Source: Rotaria macrura (lineage: Eukaryota > Rotifera > Eurotatoria > Philodinida > Philodinidae). From it: DNA of 64,000 nt. The stretch's first letter is position 1. Each line of letters starts with the position of its first letter. Shown piece by piece: positions 35,141-48,640 of this stretch. Below the pieces are notes generated by a model. That model saw only the letters and a list, made by a program, of their open reading frames with translations, had not been told where the DNA came from and ran no database searches. Location: assembly GCA_900239685.1 (NCBI GenBank), contig OENT01000388.1, positions 1 through 64,000 of the forward strand, read 5' to 3'. The position numbers and the translations under genes are program-made.

Positions 35141-35461
35141 GATGAAAATTTCAATATGATTAATAAAGCGTTGTCTGATTCGAATTCGCATATAGCCAAC
35201 TGCTCTGTATTACTTCGAAAATAAATAACGAAATTTGAATCAGAATTTTGCTGTACGATAGAAGTTAGTTCTATTTTAGTTATATGTAATTATAATTCAT
35301 AAATATTCTTACATATATATAGATGAATTATAAAAACGAATAACTAAATTTTCATCTACAATTGATTATATGTGTAGATTTTCTCTCTTATTTAAAGTCA
35401 TCATTTATAATTCGAACTTGAATTAAGTAACTGCTCAACTTATGAACTATTATTATTTATG

Positions 35462-35674
35462 TTCATGTCCAGGGGCGTACCGAAGTCTCGAGAGCAGGGG
35501 GGCGTAACGACCCCCCATCTCAATATTTCAAAAGCGGGGGGGGGGCGTAAGGTCTTTATTCATATCAATTCAGCAACTAAAGTCCCCAGAAAAGAGCTTT
35601 TTTTCAATTTTTTGTATCAAAAACACAAAATTTTCAAAAGCAGGGGGGGGGGGCGTTACGCCCCTGTTCATGTC
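35462..35674. mobile_element. 197-bp hAT MITE with perfect 8-bp target duplication
   Basis: The element at 35470-35666 starts CAGGGGCGTACCG and ends CGTTACGCCCCTG. TTCATGTC is duplicated on both sides (35462-35469 and 35667-35674). The interior includes G runs of nine and more bases joined to GGGGCGTAA words. It lies about 110 bp beyond the 3' end of the Dispatched-like gene, possibly within its 3' UTR region. Confidence 0.9.
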
Positions 35675-35785
35675 TGTTATTGCCTATGCTTTTCTCTCAT
35701 GAATGTTCTTTGTCTAGATTCGTCTTGAATAAAGTGTCGATGAAACACAACTAGACATTTGAAATGAAATGATGTTTGAAATTTC

Positions 35786-38700
35786 TTACGGTATATCACC
35801 GAATTTATCAATCGGTCCTATAAATGATAACAACGGTAGAAAAAACCATGTTGCAAATAGCCAACTTATGAACATAATTAGCATGAGAAAAAATCCCATT
35901 TGTGAGAATGATGTTAGTTTACTTGGTGCCATTGATAATCCAGCAAGAAACGATGTAAAACCAGCTATAAATACGGCTGAACCAACACGAATAAGACTAT
36001 TTTTTATTCGACGAAAACGTTGAAGATTTCCATGTTGATGTTTCTTCTTCATACGTTGAAATAATGTTTGTTTCTTATTTGTTTCTTCATTATTTATAGT
36101 CGTTTTATCAAGTTGAAAATGTTCTGTGTGATTATTATCAAGTAGTTTGGATGTTTTTGATGATTGTTTAAGATATGCTTGATTTTTCTTCCAATCTGCT
36201 TTAATATAAGCAACACCATAATGTACAGCTAAATAAATATTAAAATATCTCAATTACTAGTACGAGAAAAATCAATAAGATAATATCTTACTAAAATCTA
36301 CACTTAAACCAACACTCATAATAATGATAATTGTTTCAAGAATATTTAATTCCCAACCACACAATACAAATACAGCGACTGTATCAGCTATAATAAATAC
36401 TATTGTTAACATTGCATAAATTGTAATTAAGACATTTCCCGATGTTAACAAAAGAACAACGAATGCAAATAACATTGAAAATATCAAAGACGTATATGTA
36501 CCACGAATAACTTCACGCATCAGATCATAAAATAAAAATTGAGGAGAAACAAACCAACTATATGTGCACATAGAATAAAAAAAAACAAAATAAATGAGAC
36601 ATGAAAAATACAGTTCACATGTATAGTGACTAGTTTTTGTCAACATGTTGAAAAATGATGATGTAACATCGACTGAGATTAAAATGGTATTCTTTTCTCT
36701 TTTCGAAAATCGTATTTTCATATGTTATCGATATTTTTTTTGAAATATTTATTCTCAAAACTTCAACGAAGAAAGAAAACGAAAATAATTCGTTTCACGC
36801 AGTCTGTGAATTTTGAAAGATAAATTTGGTATTTCTCAAACTATGAACTAGACTTTGACTCACATGAACAGTTGATTTCTAAATAGAATTGTTCAATATT
36901 GAATAAGAAGTTCTACAAATCTCATTAAATTTGAATCTATATTCTCATACGTTCTCTGTCATAGAATCACACGCATATTTATGAAAATCTAAACCTTTTT
37001 CAAATAGTCTACGATAGATAATAACAATTATCTACTATTACTATTTTCGATCAACAATAAAATTTCATCCATACCCATGTTTCACTTGTTTGTAAACATG
37101 TCCATTCGATCCTTCCGATAGTTTCAATTGTTCTAGACGTTTTTGAAAATAAATTTGTAATTTATGATAATAAGCATCTTGCACAGCATATGAATCAAAT
37201 GTAACATTCATATTAACCGTAAATAAGAATGCTCGTATGTTTCGTGTTTTACCATCAGGTAAAAATCCAATACGATAATTTTCATTGCCACGTGTCATGT
37301 CATTAGCTGATTGAAATTTATTTGAACCTTTGAATAAATCAAATAAACGTTCCATGGCTAGTATTGTTTGATTTCGTGTTGACGGAACGAAAAATTCTTG
37401 ATCATTCAATGATGATAATTTGTTTTTATCAGTCGATACAAAACCACGTAATAGTTGACCTAGAAAAAACATCGAATGAGAAAATTTTTGTATTCAACTT
37501 TTTATGATTCGTACCAATCGTTAGCCACTGTGAATATGTATGTTGAACATCGACGAATAGATCGCTTCGATTAAGATCTTTTAAAAATGAATCAAACCAT
37601 CGTAAAGTGTATGGATCATAAAAATCAATTTGTTCATTGTAGATTAATTTTTGTTTATTTTGATTGACTTTTGCATCTTCAGGATAAAATGGATGTATTA
37701 AATCATTGTCTTCGATACCAAAAATAAATATCAATAGGGGATTTGTAATGTTTTCTTTGTCTTCATTGATATAGGATAAGAATTGATCACGCATTTGATA
37801 TTCAAATCGTTCAAATGGATGTGCCAGTTGAAAAAATTGATAACGACGAGACTTCGGTGGTGATAGTTTTGGATGATAGAATACTATTATTAAACCAATT
37901 ATACCACATATAAAAAATATTGTTACCATTATATAACGAAGTTTAATTATATAACGTGGAATATAAACAGTAAATATAGCATGACTGAGACGTGTCAGTG
38001 TAGATAATGTTTTATCAAATAATGATGGAAAATGATTAAATAAACCGAGACGAGCTGATAGTGGTTCACAAACTTTTTCATAGACGATCACAAACGATAC
38101 AATCATTGTTATATTCATTAGAAAATTAAACAATATGCAAAACCCCTAGAAATAATCAGACATAAGAAATTTATATTTTCAAATAAATATTCAGAATATT
38201 TCAATGACTATGTTAGATTGTCTTCATGAAACTTTGTTATATTGAAAAATTTAATAAAATTTGTAAGATGTACTGTGTCACACGTCTTTTATTTATTACA
38301 TTTACTATTTCTGTTGTTCAGCACGAAACATTTTCATTGAAAAAATTGATCATGTTTATATCTGTCATGTTCTTTCTCTAACATCAGGAATTTCTCATCA
38401 TAGAAGTAGAATAAACTTTTATTGCTTCTCTTTTGTCATACACAAAGCACAAGTGCTTAAAAAGAAACTATCAAATCTTTCTATCACGCAAGACAAATCC
38501 AGAACAAAAGAGATCAGTACATTTCTAATGAGGAAAAAACTTAAGGTCACACAGATTTCAATGTCAAAAAGTAAAAAGTCATATTATGAAAACAAGCTAT
38601 CAGTCATAAAATATAATTCTCATGTATCGAATATATTCCGATACGTGAATCATTTTTACTGAAACATAGAAATATGTATCTAAATTAAAGCTTACCATAA

Positions 38701-40813
38701 ATAAACCAAACAATTGTACATAAGCAATACGTGTAATCATATTGGTAAAAAATGCTGCTGTTGTTGTGAAACTCGTAACAGAAACACTAGCAGCTGCATG
38801 TCTTAAAAGTCCACCCATCATTTGTATCATTTGTTCATCATTAACTTTCATCATTCGTATCAAATCCGGATTTTTAATTCGATCAAAATATTCTTCTCCT
38901 TCTTTACTTTCATATTCTTCAAAACAATTTTCTTCTTGTTCATCATTCGTTTTACTTGTTAATGTTTTTCGAATAACAGACAGCGTATAATCACGATCAC
39001 GACGATACTGATCTTCTTGTTGTTTCGTTAGTTTACCATAGAATTCAATCGAACGATTTTCTAATCGTGCTTGATTATAAATATCTAATTTTTCTGAATA
39101 CCATGCATCAAATATAACAAATACATTATCACACGATATACCAATGAGTATGAATGTTGCCATTAAATTAATATATGGGAATAAATCGATACCTAACGCT
39201 ATTTTATATGTGAAATAAGCACAGGCAAATGAAAATACGACACAAACATTGGTCATTAATGCAACGGTTATTGAACGAAGATAGATGATTGTAACCTGAA
39301 CGAAAAGAAATGTGTTAGTATTCTTCTATTTTTTTTGTTTTTATTCCTTCGTTATTTCTTGAAAGATAATAATAATGAGAAAGAAACTTACACCGACAAT
39401 TAATGATATAGCTAAAATAACAAAGAACATGTCAGCACGAATCTGTTTCATGGCCGTTGAAATTCGAATATCCAAAAAATTCAATGCAGATATTCGTGTC
39501 CAACCATCATCAAATTTTGGATTACGATAAAAATGTTTTATAAATAAATCATAGGCAGAATTTGCCGTGTGAATTTCACTGCCATTTAAAGATTTTTTCG
39601 TTTTTTTAGGCTTTAAAAACCACATAGCCGTGTAATGTGTTTCGTTGGTTGACAAAAATTCTCTATCCAATAAGTATTCTAATGTTAAAAATGTAAAATT
39701 ATATCGGAAACAAGAATCGTATTCAAATAATTCAATCGGCTTATAACGATAACGTTTTAAACCGGCTAAACGTATAAGACCGGTCGTATGTAATTGGTGA
39801 CAACGTTGCATACGCTGTATAAAATGTTTTATATCATATTCCGTAAGATCAAAACAATCGGATTTATTTGAAAAATAAGAAATCATTTGTGGCAATGTAT
39901 AATGACATGTTGCATCTAATTGAAAGATTTCAATAAGATTATTTTGTTTCTTACAGAGTGATAAAAGATTTTCGATAGTTAATAAATTTGTTGATGATTT
40001 ATTACTTGATTCAAAATAAACTTCGTAATGACGGTCTAAAACAAAAATATATTAAGTAAAAATAATTTTTCATTTGGGGAAAAATTAAAATAAAAACACG
40101 AACTTAAATCAATTGATGTACACATTTGTTCATTTTGCTTATGAATTTGCTGTTCGATTGTTTTCGAAAATCTAATTAAATCACTTTGATTGTTTAATAA
40201 TAGATAGACTTGCTGATTTGTCAAACATTTATTATCATTATTTGAAGAAAAAGCGCACGAATCGAGACTGTTTTTAAAATCTTCGAGAAGATATGATTCC
40301 GTTAAATTATCATCATAATCAAGATCTTCTTCATCTTCATCATCTTTATTCACAGTTAATTGTGAGGATTGTGACAATGATGTTGATGATGAATTTTTCT
40401 TCCTATTAAACATTTTTGCCACTGCTAGTTGTTTATCAAGTTCATTTTTCACTCGTTCAAGGACGAACAATCGAGATGTTAATGTATTTTTTCCGCGCGG
40501 AACAAAACCCTTGAAGAAAAAGCATTATAATATTTATTCTTTTGATATTTTTTTTTTAATAAAAGGATTTACTTTAGTCGGATCATTAAAGTCGGGTAAA
40601 TCACGTAGAAGTATAGCTGATAAACCAAGTGCAAAACAAATAACTAATCCAAGTAACAGGAAGCCCCACGAATATTTGACAACGAATGTTGAATATCTAC
40701 CATGAAAACATAAATTAATGATTATAATCAATCGATACTTACGTGCGGATATATTTTTCGCTATGAAGTCCTACTCGAACGCTTACAGCATACTCACACT
40801 CGTCATACGTCAT
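35786..40813 (-). CDS. Dispatched-like RND membrane transporter
   Basis: Nine exons: 40743-40813, 40573-40696, 40104-40509, 39392-40035, 38696-39295, 37515-38145, 37075-37459, 36292-36557 and 35786-36228. Phases agree; 1189 aa. The first membrane segment (SWGFLLLGLVICFALGL) is followed by LPDFNDPTKGFVPRGKN, a Dispatched signature. Next comes a large Cys-containing extracellular domain, the sterol-sensing-like TM2-6 block (about 395-640) with GISCDN in TM4, and a second extracellular domain. The TM8-12 block follows, with GLSVDFTVHYGVAY in TM10 (about 1037-1050). Dispatched proteins export lipid-modified Hedgehog using a cation gradient. The length is close to fly Dispatched. The second acidic residue of the TM4 GxxxDD motif is Asn here. 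Bdelloid genomes may carry several paralogues, so strict orthology is not claimed. Confidence 0.87.
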
Positions 40814-41888
40814 ATCCTTCAGATTTTATACGAATGTTTTGTTTTTCGACTTTTGTAAATATCTTTCGAAGCGTGGCGTAATAAAGGTACGTATAACAAT
40901 CCCTCAATTGGTAGAAACAACATTCACTATTCATTTCTTCACTTACACATACTTATAGCAAAAAAAGATTCGGAGAATAGAACAAATAGGTAACATATGA
41001 TGTATGATGTCATAGCTAACATATAATTGTAGATATTAAATGAATAATTTCCATTCTTTTATGTTGAACACTTAAAAGGTTCTTTTTCTCTTGTATTTAA
41101 CCTAATTTCGAAATGGTAATTTCTTTCTACTCGGTAGTAATTATCATTTTATATTTCATTTTTATTTATAAAAATTACGAGTCATTAAACTTCTCATCAA
41201 CTGTATGAAAGAATGCAGATTATGATATGAACCTCTTGTATTTTTTTTCTCTCTATTAATTTAGTAGCTTAGTTTTTAATAATATGATATGTATTCGAGA
41301 GAATAAAAGAATTAAATTTTCTTACTTTCTATTTAGATATGTTTCCGCTTGATGCATATTAACACTTGTTTATGAAGATAAAGCCATAATTAGATTTAAC
41401 GGACAAATATGACGAAGAGAAAAAGAATATGAGAGAAAAAAAAACTGAAGAGCAAAATTCGAAAGTAGTATACGAAGATCTAAAATAGATGAACAGAAAA
41501 AGGCGCCGCCAATCAAATAGGACAAATCAATAAATTTGTTGATTCAATTCGTGGCATAACAACTATTCATATTTGTGATTGTAAGTGAAACAAAAAAAAA
41601 TAAATAATAATCATACTGCTATGCTAACTTTTGACGAGATAAAAATTAATGGGAATAGTAGATTGAATGTATGATAAAGAATTAGTTAGGAAAAAACACC
41701 AATCTCAGAAAAGCAGCCATTAACGCCTCTGTATTTGCACACATTTGTTTATGTACACGTCGATGAAAATAAAGATAGACATGAAATAATAAAAAAATCG
41801 AAGATGATAGAAATGATATCTGTTGATTCTTTTCAGATGTTTGTAACAAAAAAAAATAAAGAACCATCATTTTGAATCTTCTGATGAT

Positions 41889-41919
<31 letters not shown>

Positions 41920-44900
41920 TTGCTCTTCAGCGCGGATAGACGCTCAATAGAAGAAAAAAAATTGCAACAAAGATAGGACAAGACACAGAACGCAAGAAAA
42001 AGAAAAACGATAATGATGAAAAGTCGTTTTGATAGTGCTGGTGAGAGAATCGGCGCTCTAACGGAGGAAAATGCATACTGCGAAGAGAAAAAAGGATGTA
42101 GTTCCGAATGGGAAAATGAATGAGTCAACTACTATCGGTTCTACCTTGTTAACGTATGCGCTGCCACAGAAAGAAGAAGAAAAAAAACTACAGCGAACTA
42201 CTTGTAGCCGAAATCGTAAGAATATTTTTACTCTTTTCTCCTATTAATCGGATCAACGTTCATTCTCTACTTATTCTACAATAAGCAAATTGGTTTTATT
42301 TTGCGATTTAAATTGATTATTATCCTAGTCTATGCAATTGATTATATAGAAAACAAGCACAGATCACTTCCATACTACTGATTTATTACGAGTCGAATGC
42401 AATCGATAAAGTGTCTCTATGAGTAATGTATATATTTATGAATGTCAACATAAATGCTCATCACTGTTGACTGTTGGATTCGATGCAATTATTTATTGCT
42501 ATATAGAAAGAATTTAATATGATCCAATTCAACTTTGTTCTATCTCGAACAACGGAAAGATTTGAAATATAGGATGAAGATTAACATATCTAATCCACTG
42601 GAACACGTCAGATGAAAGACGAACGCTAAACAATGAGATGTCGCACATGTCTTATGTATACTGCGATGAGAAAATGCACCAGTCTGAATGAGAGAAGCAG
42701 TTGTCTGAACTTTTGTAATTCGATCGGTCAACAAGTAAAAATTTAACAAAAAAAAACAAATGTTTTGTATTCGTATCATAAAAGGAATCTAGTTCGTATG
42801 ATATCGTACTACAGGAAACTATTTTCGTAACTATAAAGGAACAACTGTACAGTTATACGTGAGAGAAAAGTGAGTTTGATTCTACCATAACTTCGAGTAT
42901 TTATATTCGTTTATTCTTAAGAACTACCTTGTCTACAATGATTTATACTAGGAAGAAATGACTAATCATACTGGCTCTTTCACAACAATATTTTGAAGAA
43001 AAAAATAGAATTGAATGTAACGAAAATTCGAGTAGGTTTTATAATTACTGAAATTTTGAAATTTGACTCGGGTTCTGTTTTTTGCAAAAGTAAACCAGAA
43101 AAAAATAGCAATTTTAGAGGAACTTGAGCATCCTCGTGTTTATGTCTGTCGATGAAATTTTTATTATCATTGGAACCATTGATTCTTCCATGAAGATTAA
43201 TACTTCTTTTCTGACAAATCGGTCTTGTTTTTCGTTAAAAGAATGCTGGAAAATCAGAAACGAATATCATATGAATCATCCAATACTATGAAAAAGGATT
43301 TTCCCATAGATTTGATCAACGATTAAACAGCATCACGTCAATATATTCGTACGTGCACGAATTAGTTTTTTCCACCAACTGTAGCGAAATCGTCTATACT
43401 GATTAGTTCTTATTTCATCGAAAAATTTTTTCTTCCTACTCAAGTTCCGTCGATACATTCAAAATCGAATAAAAGAATGCCGAGTATCATGAACTCACAT
43501 ACACTGATTTTGTTTTCTTTTACACGTAATTTCAAAGCAATTAATCTAAGTGCACTGTTTGAAAGGAAATTCTTGAGAACATTAGAAACAGAGAGAACAA
43601 TTATATTCACTCGACTAATGTCGAACAGCAAACATATTGAAATATACGAACATTGCGAAATGTGAAATTCCTAAGATGTTAAGACTGTTGAGTATGCTGA
43701 TGAATCACGACGAAATGAACATCAAAAACCCCATGTTATCTATAAATGCTAATTAAATAGTGGTAAGTCAAATGTTTCGATAGTTAGTTTTTTTTTTTAT
43801 CAAAACTATTCTGATACAAACGAATGAAAGCAATTATAATAATCTTCATCTCTAATTTTCGACGAAACGAGAAATCGACACTACTTTTATGTAAAATGAT
43901 TGTTGTTGTCTTGATAGTTAGTTGTTCTTAAATCTATTCACTGTATATATATATTGGCACAACTTGAAAAGTGACTCCGTTTGATATATTTAAAATTTTT
44001 ATTAACATCACCAATCGCACAAGAGTCATTGACATACAAAACAAGTAGTATTGTTCGATTGAGTCTCAAATGTTCTTGCTACTATAGTGAACTTGAGAAT
44101 GTTCGAAATTTCAAGAATGTAAATTGAAGTAAGCAAACTTTTTCAAACCAAAGAAAAAGAACATAAATTGTTAACGTGACAAATATCTAGCGACTTCAAC
44201 CGATTGAATTTAATGAAATTCACTCGTTAAATAAAGTATTAATGATAGGACGTTTTTTCTTTTCCATTGATATGAATCTTGAAACATGTTGATGAGTAGA
44301 GTAGGTATATAGTATAGTTGGTTTAGTAGAGTTTTATTGGCTCGATGAATGCACATGTTTACAACAGGATTCTTCGAATGATTTCTCTAGAGAATAATAT
44401 CGTTTTCATTATTTTTCGTACTATTTTTCTTGCTTCCTTTACTTTTCTCTTGACATCTAGACACTTTCATGATCATCTCATGGCATAGTTAGAAACGAGA
44501 CTTTTAGATTAGTTAATTTCTCATATCTTTGATTGAACAAAAAGAAACAAAGTTTCATTACAGATCGAAGTCCATAAAGTCGAGAGTCAGAACGATTATA
44601 TTACAATTAACTATCGGCCTTTTTTTGGCGGTTAAACTAATACATTGGCACTAGTTTTGCTAATTGTATTATAGGTTTTCTCTCTGTGTAATATTCAATA
44701 TGTTTATTGACATACATATGATGGTTTTAGCAAACATGAATGCAAACTATTTTTTCATGCCTGAAAATAAGTACGTCGATTCTATTAGCTCCTGTCATGT
44801 TTTCCAAATAATACAACATCCAAGTATTAAATAAACAATCTATTGATTGGATTCCATATCTAATTAGGCGTCGTTTTCTTTTCTGCATAGGATAATTATC

Positions 44901-47005
44901 GATGAAGTTTTTTTTTGTTTTTGTAGGTTTATCAAAATACATACACAGACAACTGTTACTCCCGACCGAGAGTATAGTACTGTTTTGATACACTCATTTG
45001 TTCTATTTTTCATGCATGAAAGTATTCTTGTTCTTGACGACGAACAAGAAAATAGAAAGCAGTAATGTTCTTTTTCTTGTATTCTACATGATTTCTACCA
45101 GTTTGATTTTAAGAATAAAAACATATTCTCATGAAAGACAAATTCTTCGAAACAAATGTCGACATTCTTCATTTTCTTTGAGAATATTTCTAATAGCTTT
45201 CATTCCACTTGATTAACTATGCAACAGACATTGATATGAGATATAATTACTTTTTATTTTGCACAATTGTGTAGTTCTGTTTGATTGTTGCCTTTCTCTT
45301 TTCCTGTTTAATATATTTGATGTTCATATCATTACTATCCAGCAATCAGATTTAAACGAATTGAAATAAATACATATAAACATGTTCTTGAATGTTTTCT
45401 AATCATTTTCTTTTCAAAATTTATTTCTCCTTGGGAAATTTCTTCGTTATAATTCACTCAAGTGTAGCTAATAGAGTGACTATAGTATTTCTTCGAAATT
45501 CAAGAATGCCTAACAGCAAGGTTATGATATTGATTGTATTAAATATGTAAACCGTATGAAAACTACAGACTCATACAATCGAGGATGAAATCGATCTCGA
45601 ATCAAATTATATTTATATAAAGTTGTTCTAATGCTCTTGCGAACAAATTATTTTCTACGTATGTAATTCAATTTTTGTCATTCATTCTATGAAATAATAA
45701 ATATAATTATGTAAGAAAATTGTTATAATATGCATGTCACCTTCTAATGCAGATTCAAAAAACGGTTACCTCTTGATTACGGATAGTTTTTCTTAATTGA
45801 AGTGTAAAACACCTTACCCAACGAGAAGAAAAGAAAGAAAATAGTTAGCATTCGTCAATGGTTATTGTAGTGTTGCATAACTTATGATTGTAAACCCATA
45901 CTTGATGTTCATTTGTGTGATAATTTTAGAAAAACTATCGTTATTATCTGTCGACAATTTGATTTAATTGATCTTATTTTTATTTTCATTCTCTATAGTT
46001 GTAACCACATGCATAAGAATGGCGTGGATAACATGTAACACATATCACTGAACTATTTCTAATAAGATAATCGGCGTTCTCAGTTATTTACATCATGTGA
46101 ATAGTTTCTAATTTGCAGTCATTTTTGTCTTTTAAATTAAGAAAAAAAAACGTCTACAATCAAGAAGACACGCAGAAAACAATTTCAACTTGGAAAAGAA
46201 ATAGATTCAATGTCTTTCATGCTAACCAACATTTCTAGTGCTAGTTTTTCTTCGATATCTAATACATGTTTTACTCTTGTTTTAAATAATAATGGAGATT
46301 CGAACGATGATCAAATTCTCCAAAAACAAAACACATAACTCGAAAACAAGAAGTTTCTTGTCTGTATGTTCTTCATGATTATGAACTCAATTTTAAACAA
46401 TTTCATTTTATATGTCATCTAAAACTATAAAGATATACGAGAGAAACAACTCCATGACCGTTTATTAGCTTCGAACGAGTGAAGTTCCTGAATGAAAACT
46501 ATCTGTTCATATTTATCTTACTTAAAAATAGTCAAGTGAACTTAAACGTACCAATTTAATACTTATTTTGTCATCTAACATAATCTATTGATAATAGTGT
46601 AATTTTATTATCTATTTATAATACTTAGCTAAATAATTCCTTGTCAACTTTAAGTATGGTTATTCGAATTTTCTGTTAAAAAATCATGAAAGGCAGAATG
46701 TTTATTCTCATGCACATTGTTAGCGTTCTAATTCATCTGATTTCCGCTCGTAATCAGGCAGACATCAAATTTGCACTAGGCTCCCCCTCCCTAGAATAAA
46801 AGGACATGGCATTGTATCACGTTTCCACACATTAATTTTTAACCAATTATTAATTATTATTATTTTAATTAAAATTATAATAATTAATAACTGTAATTTA
46901 ATTCTTTTAATAGAAAAATTCCCCTTTTTGTGTAAAATATACTGAAAAACGAAGTGATTTTTTAAAAAAAATAAATGTGAAAACTTCGGACTTATGTCCG
47001 AGAGT
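40814..47005. other. Gene-poor AT-rich region
   Basis: About 6 kb without a supported gene. Contents: an AT microsatellite at about 41888-41922, homopolymer runs, and scattered frames of 60-90 codons (for example minus 44727-44993 and minus 42540-42779) lacking motifs or splice-linked partners. Promoter sequence of the Dispatched-like gene should lie just above 40813. Confidence 0.45.
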
Positions 47006-47538
47006 TATGTGTACTTCAAAAAGTGAATGAGACAAATCAGTCATTCTAGAATGTGTGCACGGATGAAGTATCTTGGTAAACCTTTTTGGGAAACTCCAAA
47101 ACTACTGATCATCTCAGACATATCTAGGCAATTTTGTTTCGGGATGCAGTTTTTGTTTATTTCGAGACCTTTTTGCAGCTAATGTTTTGTTAGAAAGCTG
47201 CGATTTGGTTCAAAACTGATATCAGATTCGGAATCAGCGTTAAAAACTGAGTCACTTTACATAAGTTGTGGATAATTCTGAGAAAAAAGTTTTTTTTGAA
47301 AAAAATTTCTGTACCCCACCTCAGGGATTGTTTGTTGAAAAATGACAATTTTTTCGATAACTCAGCCATTTCTCGCCAGATCCTTCTCATCTTCGAACTC
47401 GACCGAGATATTCATCAGACAATTCTGTGCACAAAATTTCAGCTCAATCAAATGTATTTGTAAAGAGTTATCGTGTTAACGGCCGGCCGGCCGGACACAC
47501 TGACCGATTCTAGAGTGTACTCACTTTTTGAGTACATA
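47006..47538. mobile_element. 0.53-kb MITE-like element with TA flanks
   Basis: The left end TGTGTACTTCAAAAAGTGA and the right end, reversed TGTACTCAAAAAGTGAGT, form an imperfect terminal inverted repeat. TA lies outside both (47006-47007 and 47537-47538). ATTCTAGAATG near the left end and GATTCTAGAGTG near the right extend the symmetry. Near the right end is GGCCGGCCGGCCGGACACAC. Two overlapping frames of about 65 codons on opposite strands show no domain. A Tc1/mariner-type non-autonomous element is the likely class. Confidence 0.55.
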
Positions 47539-48640
47539 AAAACAGTAAAATAATGACAGAATTCGACTCATTATTAATTAATTGTAAAAAATAATAATCA
47601 ATATGTAGTTAATTATTTAATTAGAATATGGCCTTCTAATAAGGGGTGGCCTTATATTTGGCGGGGGGGGGGCGTTTATTTCACTTAACTTTACTTTAAC
47701 TAGTACAGTTAAGTATGTATGTTTCATTTTACTCGATAAAATAAATATCAAGTGTCAATTCTATGCCAGAACTCGAGTCCAACTCCATTAGTGAGATATC
47801 TATCGAGTCTGCATTATTGAAAACACTCATATACTTTTACTATTACACAAAGTAACAAGTCGCTCGTTTGACTGTAAACTAATGAATATCGAGGCACTTC
47901 AATATAGTTTCACGAAAACGATATGAATCAACATATCCACTAACATAACAAATCACATCGATGTTGACATTAGAAAGACTTCAAACCGAGAATATTTCAT
48001 CTCAAAAGATTGTATCAATAAAAAAACAAAGTGTGTGACCAGCAGTGATCGTGAAATAAAAAATACACGAATGCTACATTCAATTTATAGACGTTGCAAC
48101 ATAAGAAATCAATTTGCATGTCTTCATGATGTTTTGCCTATTTTCTCAACTACAATGTATATTTGTTGTTTCCAAATATAAATAGTATGTCAATCTCAAT
48201 CCATATCCCTATCATTAGTTTTCTACTTTGGATATTTCTGAATAGAAACTTAATGTAATATTTGTCGTGTTAATGTGATCATTACTAATGATAGAAGAAC
48301 ATCATCGATTAAACTATGACAGTTCGGAAACTTGATGAACGTTTTTATTATTGTTCTCTTGACTTTTGCTTCTTCATAGATAATAAATGCACGTTGTACA
48401 CAATAAAAATCAACAGATTTATTTATAACCAACAGTATTTAGACATTGAATATAATATGATAAGAGGAGAAAAAAGCAAAAGAATTTACCAAATAAGATG
48501 CGTCATAAACGAAAAATCTCGTGCAATACTTTTGTAATCTATAGTTATCATTAGAAAATAGGATAGTTCGAATTATTCATATTCAAATTCTATTTATCCA
48601 TTTCACATAAAAACAAAAATAAAATAAAAAGAAGAACTAT
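47539..48640. other. Intergenic; G-run and AT-rich DNA
   Basis: Holds a palindromic AT-rich stretch near 47560-47630, a run of ten G at about 47660, and otherwise featureless sequence up to the RAB3GAP2 stop. Frames at 48250-48537 on both strands are motif-free. Confidence 0.4.
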
